A stretch of DNA of 5,045 nt, from NCBI GenBank assembly GCA_028274825.1, contig JAQCMZ010000146.1:1-5045 (forward strand). Reading direction: 5' to 3'. Of the stretch, positions 4,735-5,045 are shown one piece after another. The number at the start of each line of letters is the position of its first letter. Position 1 is the stretch's first letter. Both the position numbers and the translations under genes were made by a program. Under the pieces are notes generated by a model. The model had not been told where the DNA came from. It saw only the letters and a program-made list of their open reading frames with translations, and searched no databases. This stretch comes from Haloferacaceae archaeon (lineage in GTDB: Archaea > Halobacteriota > Halobacteria > Halobacteriales > Haloferacaceae).

Positions 4735-4834
4735 GTAGGGAGAACAATATGATAGGGCATCTGGTATATCAGGAGGGTTGCTGTCGGCGTCTCCGCAACT
4801 CGGCTGAGGAAACTCAGAGAGTTCTCGAACCTAC
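4735..4834 (+). ncRNA. Candidate structured RNA with multibranched fold
   Basis: Read as plus-strand RNA, GTAGG-GAGAAC (4735-4745) pairs with GTTCTC (4821-4826) and CCTAC (4830-4834), an 11-bp stem with a 3-nt bulge GAA. Three hairpins sit inside: CTGG/TCAG (4761-4772, one G-U), GGGTTGC/GCAACTC (4775-4801, one G-U) and CTGAG-GAAA-CTCAG (4804-4817), which has a GNRA tetraloop. The GNRA loop exists only on the plus strand. A competing hairpin, AACTC/GAGTT (4811-4823), would exclude the last one. I recognise no known RNA family. A possible plus-strand TATA (4677-4684) would start RNA near 4706. Pairing was found by eye, so chance or DNA-level function remain possible. Confidence 0.35.
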
Positions 4835-4914
4835 CCTTGGCGGCTTCCTGGGGAAACGGCCTCGTGAGGGAGCTTTACCATTCCTGCTTACCAGACAGCA
4901 CGGGTATGCATCAA

Positions 4915-4948
4915 AGTGGTCGTGATTATTACGATAATCAGGACCACT
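4915..4948. repeat. 34-bp near-perfect palindrome
   Basis: The arms 4915-4929 and 4934-4948 are 15 bp each and match at 14 positions; only G4922/G4941 fails. The outer part is AGTGGTC/GACCACT, the inner part TGATTAT/ATAATCA, and the centre TACG. As RNA it makes a strong hairpin on either strand. On the plus strand a run of five T residues follows at 4971-4975, rather far for a classic terminator. The size would also suit a dimeric protein site or a tyrosine-recombinase core site. Confidence 0.7.
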
Positions 4949-4980
4949 GGTGACAGAAGTCTCATAACCATTTTTCCTAT

Positions 4981-4997
4981 GATAGAAGGGTTCTATC
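4981..4997. repeat. Small perfect inverted repeat
   Basis: GATAGAA and TTCTATC form a perfect 7-bp stem around GGG. It follows the T-run at 4971-4975 and stands directly before the palindromes at 5000-5010 and 5013-5020. The role is unknown. Confidence 0.5.
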
Positions 4998-5045
4998 CCC
5001 CGAAATTCGGATTTGGCCAACGGTATGAATCATATGCCGCTATAC

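Larger units (their letters stand above)
4667..5045. other. Right intergenic region rich in secondary structure
   Basis: No convincing gene lies in these 379 bases. The region holds the operon promoter, a possible structured RNA (4735-4834), a 34-bp near-perfect palindrome (4915-4948) and a run of small palindromes at 4981-5020: GATAGAA/TTCTATC (4981-4997), CCGAAATTCGG (5000-5010) and TTGGCCAA (5013-5020). The ten bases TCATATGCCG occur at 5030-5039 and also at 4651-4660 over the nucleotidyltransferase start, which hints at a related start or operator just outside the window. A 68-codon minus-strand frame (5020-4814, TTG start) is not credible as a gene because it crosses the palindrome and has untypical composition. 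Confidence 0.55.

Noticed and set aside
4804..4829. Hammerhead ribozyme (CTGAGGA followed by a stem)
   Set aside because: CTGAGGA and the stem AACTC/GAGTT fit the start of a hammerhead core, but the required GAAA right after that stem is missing and no flanking stems I and III match.
4814..5020. 68-codon minus-strand frame from a TTG
   Set aside because: It is basic and low in regular structure, crosses the 34-bp palindrome and the candidate RNA, and has no Shine-Dalgarno sequence or TATA box at a fitting distance.
1..5045. tRNA gene or other integrase attachment site
   Set aside because: I saw no tRNA-like cloverleaf with a T-loop motif near the integrase or at the edges, and no long direct repeat that could be attL/attR.

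Overview
The window looks like a piece of a haloarchaeal plasmid or integrated element. The evidence is the strongly acidic, Asp/Glu-rich proteins, GC-rich coding DNA set in AT-richer intergenic DNA, and TTTATA-type archaeal TATA boxes about 25-27 bp before start codons, which suggest leaderless transcripts. All five confident genes are on the minus strand, so transcription runs from right to left.

Right part (4666 to 2174): three genes with overlapping ends form one probable operon. The first encodes a winged-helix plus MNT-type nucleotidyltransferase. The second encodes a helical protein that looks like its HEPN partner. The third encodes a tyrosine recombinase (integrase). The first two resemble a HEPN/MNT (type VII-like) toxin-antitoxin pair. 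Two exact 10-bp direct repeats flank the likely start codon of the first gene and look like an autoregulatory operator.

Middle (2173 to 1747): a 427-bp gap holds a degenerate array of 13-bp units (about 1923-2117). A separate cluster of related sites (1790-1828), including the palindrome GTATAGCTATAC, lies just upstream of the parA TATA box. Left of it, parA (1746-907) overlaps by 4 bp a 142-residue acidic protein (910-482). The set reads as a partition cassette: ParA ATPase, a small candidate centromere-binding protein with a conserved-looking C-terminal half, and the array as candidate centromere and operator. This ParA lacks the usual signature lysine of the deviant Walker A motif.

Left end (1-481): mostly non-coding, with a 15-bp repeat present twice, a possible 48-residue small gene between the copies, and two inverted repeats, one with an AT-rich loop.

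Right end (4667-5045): no convincing gene, but unusually rich in secondary structure. It has a multibranched fold with an 11-bp closing stem and a GAAA tetraloop hairpin (4735-4834), a 34-bp near-perfect palindrome (4915-4948) and several small palindromes. It may be a structured RNA, a regulatory region or a recombination site. No rRNA, tRNA, CRISPR array or complete insertion sequence was recognised.
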